Of a DNA stretch of 64,000 bases, positions 63,145 through 64,000 are shown piece after piece. A model generated the notes under the pieces. That model was given only the letters and a program-made list of their open reading frames with translations. It searched no databases and was not told the origin of the DNA. Source of the stretch: Novosphingobium sp. 18050 (GTDB taxonomy: Bacteria > Pseudomonadota > Alphaproteobacteria > Sphingomonadales > Sphingomonadaceae); assembly GCF_902706195.1 (NCBI RefSeq), contig NZ_CACSJO010000008.1, forward strand, positions 62,001 to 126,000. The letters are read 5' to 3'. Positions within the stretch are counted from its first letter, which is position 1; every line of letters starts with the position of its first letter. A program made the translations under genes and the position numbers.

Positions 63145-64000
63145 TTAGCTCGCTGTCGGGACCAGGTCGCCCAGCGCATCGGCCTTTGGCGTGCGCCGAA
63201 GGTGGGTACGTCCGTCCGCCCCGATGCCGGGCAGGAGGAACAGCAGAGCCATGCCCATGGCCAGCACCACGATGATGACCAATGAGGCCTGGTCGTAGGA
63301 GCCGGTGCTGCCGTAGCTGAGGTCCATCACCGCCGGGGTCAGCCCTTGTGCGAGGATCACGGCGGCATAGAGCACCGCATTGATCGAACCGAAGTGCTTG
63401 AGCCCGAAATAGCGCGAGCAGAAGTACGAGAGCGCCCCGTATTCCGCGCCCATTCCGATACCGAGCAGCACGCCGGCTGCCGACATCGACAGGCTGCCCT
63501 GACCGAATTGGAGCAGGCCCAGACCGGCCATCGCCGCGCCGTACATCGGCACGACCAGCAGCGGCGTGCGCAGCCGGTCGAGCAGGCCGCCTGTCACCAC
63601 CTGCCAGGCAGCGGTGACGAGGGCGAAAGTCGCCACGGTGCCGGTCGCTTCGCCAAGGCTGTAGCCACGGTCGGTCATCATGGGCACGACATGGGTGAAC
63701 ACGGCGGTCATCCCGCCCGCGCCGCTCGCCACCGCGATCAGCAGCACCCAGAAGCGGCGGGTGGAAGCCGCCTCGCGCAGGGTCATGCCTTCGAACACGC
63801 GCGCCGGCGCACTGGGGGCGCGTGTGGGGGTATCGTGCAGCCACAGCCACATCAGCGGGAAGCCGACGACAAGGACGATCAGCCCGATCGCGCCGTAAGT
63901 GGCGCGCCAGCCGATGATCGGCAGCAGAATGCCCGCGACGATCGGCATCAGCGTGGCGCCCACGCCGTTGCCGACCCCTGCGGTGACGCCCAGCATCAGG
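63145..64000 (-). CDS. MFS transporter, C-terminal part (5' end outside window)
   Basis: The frame is open to the window end, giving at least 284 residues of a major facilitator carrier. It includes about nine helices, the central loop LWLHDTPTRAPSA, and FGLKHFGSINAVLYAAVILAQG. The sequence pattern resembles carriers of organic anions found with aromatic or N-heterocycle catabolic genes. The start lies beyond base 64000. It may take up the substrate of the Rieske/amidase genes, but this is only positional inference. Confidence 0.85.
   Translation of the reverse strand, partial: LMLGVTAGVGNGVGATLMPIVAGILLPIIGWRATYGAIGLIVLVVGFPLMWLWLHDTPTRAPSAPARVFEGMTLREAASTRRFWVLLIAVASGAGGMTAVFTHVVPMMTDRGYSLGEATGTVATFALVTAAWQVVTGGLLDRLRTPLLVVPMYGAAMAGLGLLQFGQGSLSMSAAGVLLGIGMGAEYGALSYFCSRYFGLKHFGSINAVLYAAVILAQGLTPAVMDLSYGSTGSYDQASLVIIVVLAMGMALLFLLPGIGADGRTHLRRTPKADALGDLVPTAS

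Noticed and set aside
48559-64000. Integrated mobile element or genomic island borders
   Set aside because: No integrase, transposase, tRNA target or long direct repeats are visible; only REP-like elements, which are common genome-wide.

Overview
The window is a high-GC stretch of bacterial chromosome, most likely from an alphaproteobacterium of the Sphingomonadales (Novosphingobium or a close relative). I infer this from the dense catabolic gene content, a TonB-dependent receptor of the sphingomonad substrate-uptake type, the dct and alginate-export-type porin genes, and intergenic copies of the GCTTCGACAGGCTCAG element that is common in sphingomonads. I found no rRNA, tRNA, CRISPR array, transposase or phage gene. 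Genus-level assignment is inference.

Layout. 1-9.75 kb: a Flp/Tad type IVc pilus operon (cpaB fragment, cpaC secretin, cpaE/tadZ, tadA, tadB, tadC, tadD, tadG, flp pilin, tadE, and a prepilin-peptidase-like protein that lacks both catalytic aspartates), followed by an orphan response regulator and a membrane-bound diguanylate cyclase. 12.8-16.9 kb: an SDR/LysR divergent pair and a three-gene DUF3649/PepSY/DUF3325 inner-membrane operon of the kind found beside siderophore receptors. 17.7-22.8 kb: amidase, RutA-type pyrimidine monooxygenase and a Tat-exported GH3 glucosidase. 22.8-28.9 kb: DctB/DctD, DctA and an outer-membrane porin for C4-dicarboxylates. 29-39 kb: an MFS carrier and amidase, then a LacI-linked sugar locus (GMC oxidoreductase, GPH transporter, two TIM-barrel isomerases, Gfo/Idh/MocA dehydrogenase). 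39.7-48.1 kb: another amidase, a TonB receptor, an AraC/SDR pair, a small membrane protein and a type-B carboxylesterase.

48.5 kb to the end is an accessory-looking catabolic island. It holds a PfkB sugar kinase and TauD-type dioxygenase on the plus strand. Facing them on the minus strand is a tightly coupled six-gene operon: RutA-like flavin monooxygenase, RutB-like cysteine hydrolase, VOC protein, IPNS-type 2OG dioxygenase, TrzA-like amidohydrolase and MFS carrier. Beyond this lie an SDR, a single polypeptide joining an AraC regulator to an acetamidase/formamidase, a Rieske oxygenase, a VOC protein, a second acetamidase/formamidase, and an MFS carrier cut by the window end. The enzyme mix (several oxygenases plus C-N hydrolases) suggests oxidative opening and deamidation of a nitrogen-containing ring or nucleobase-like compound. 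The substrate cannot be read from sequence.

The best leads are the AraC-amidase fusion, the coupled RutA/RutB-like operon, the inactive-looking prepilin peptidase, the DctD without a GAFTGA loop, and a repeated TGTAA...TTACA operator-like motif around the LacI locus.
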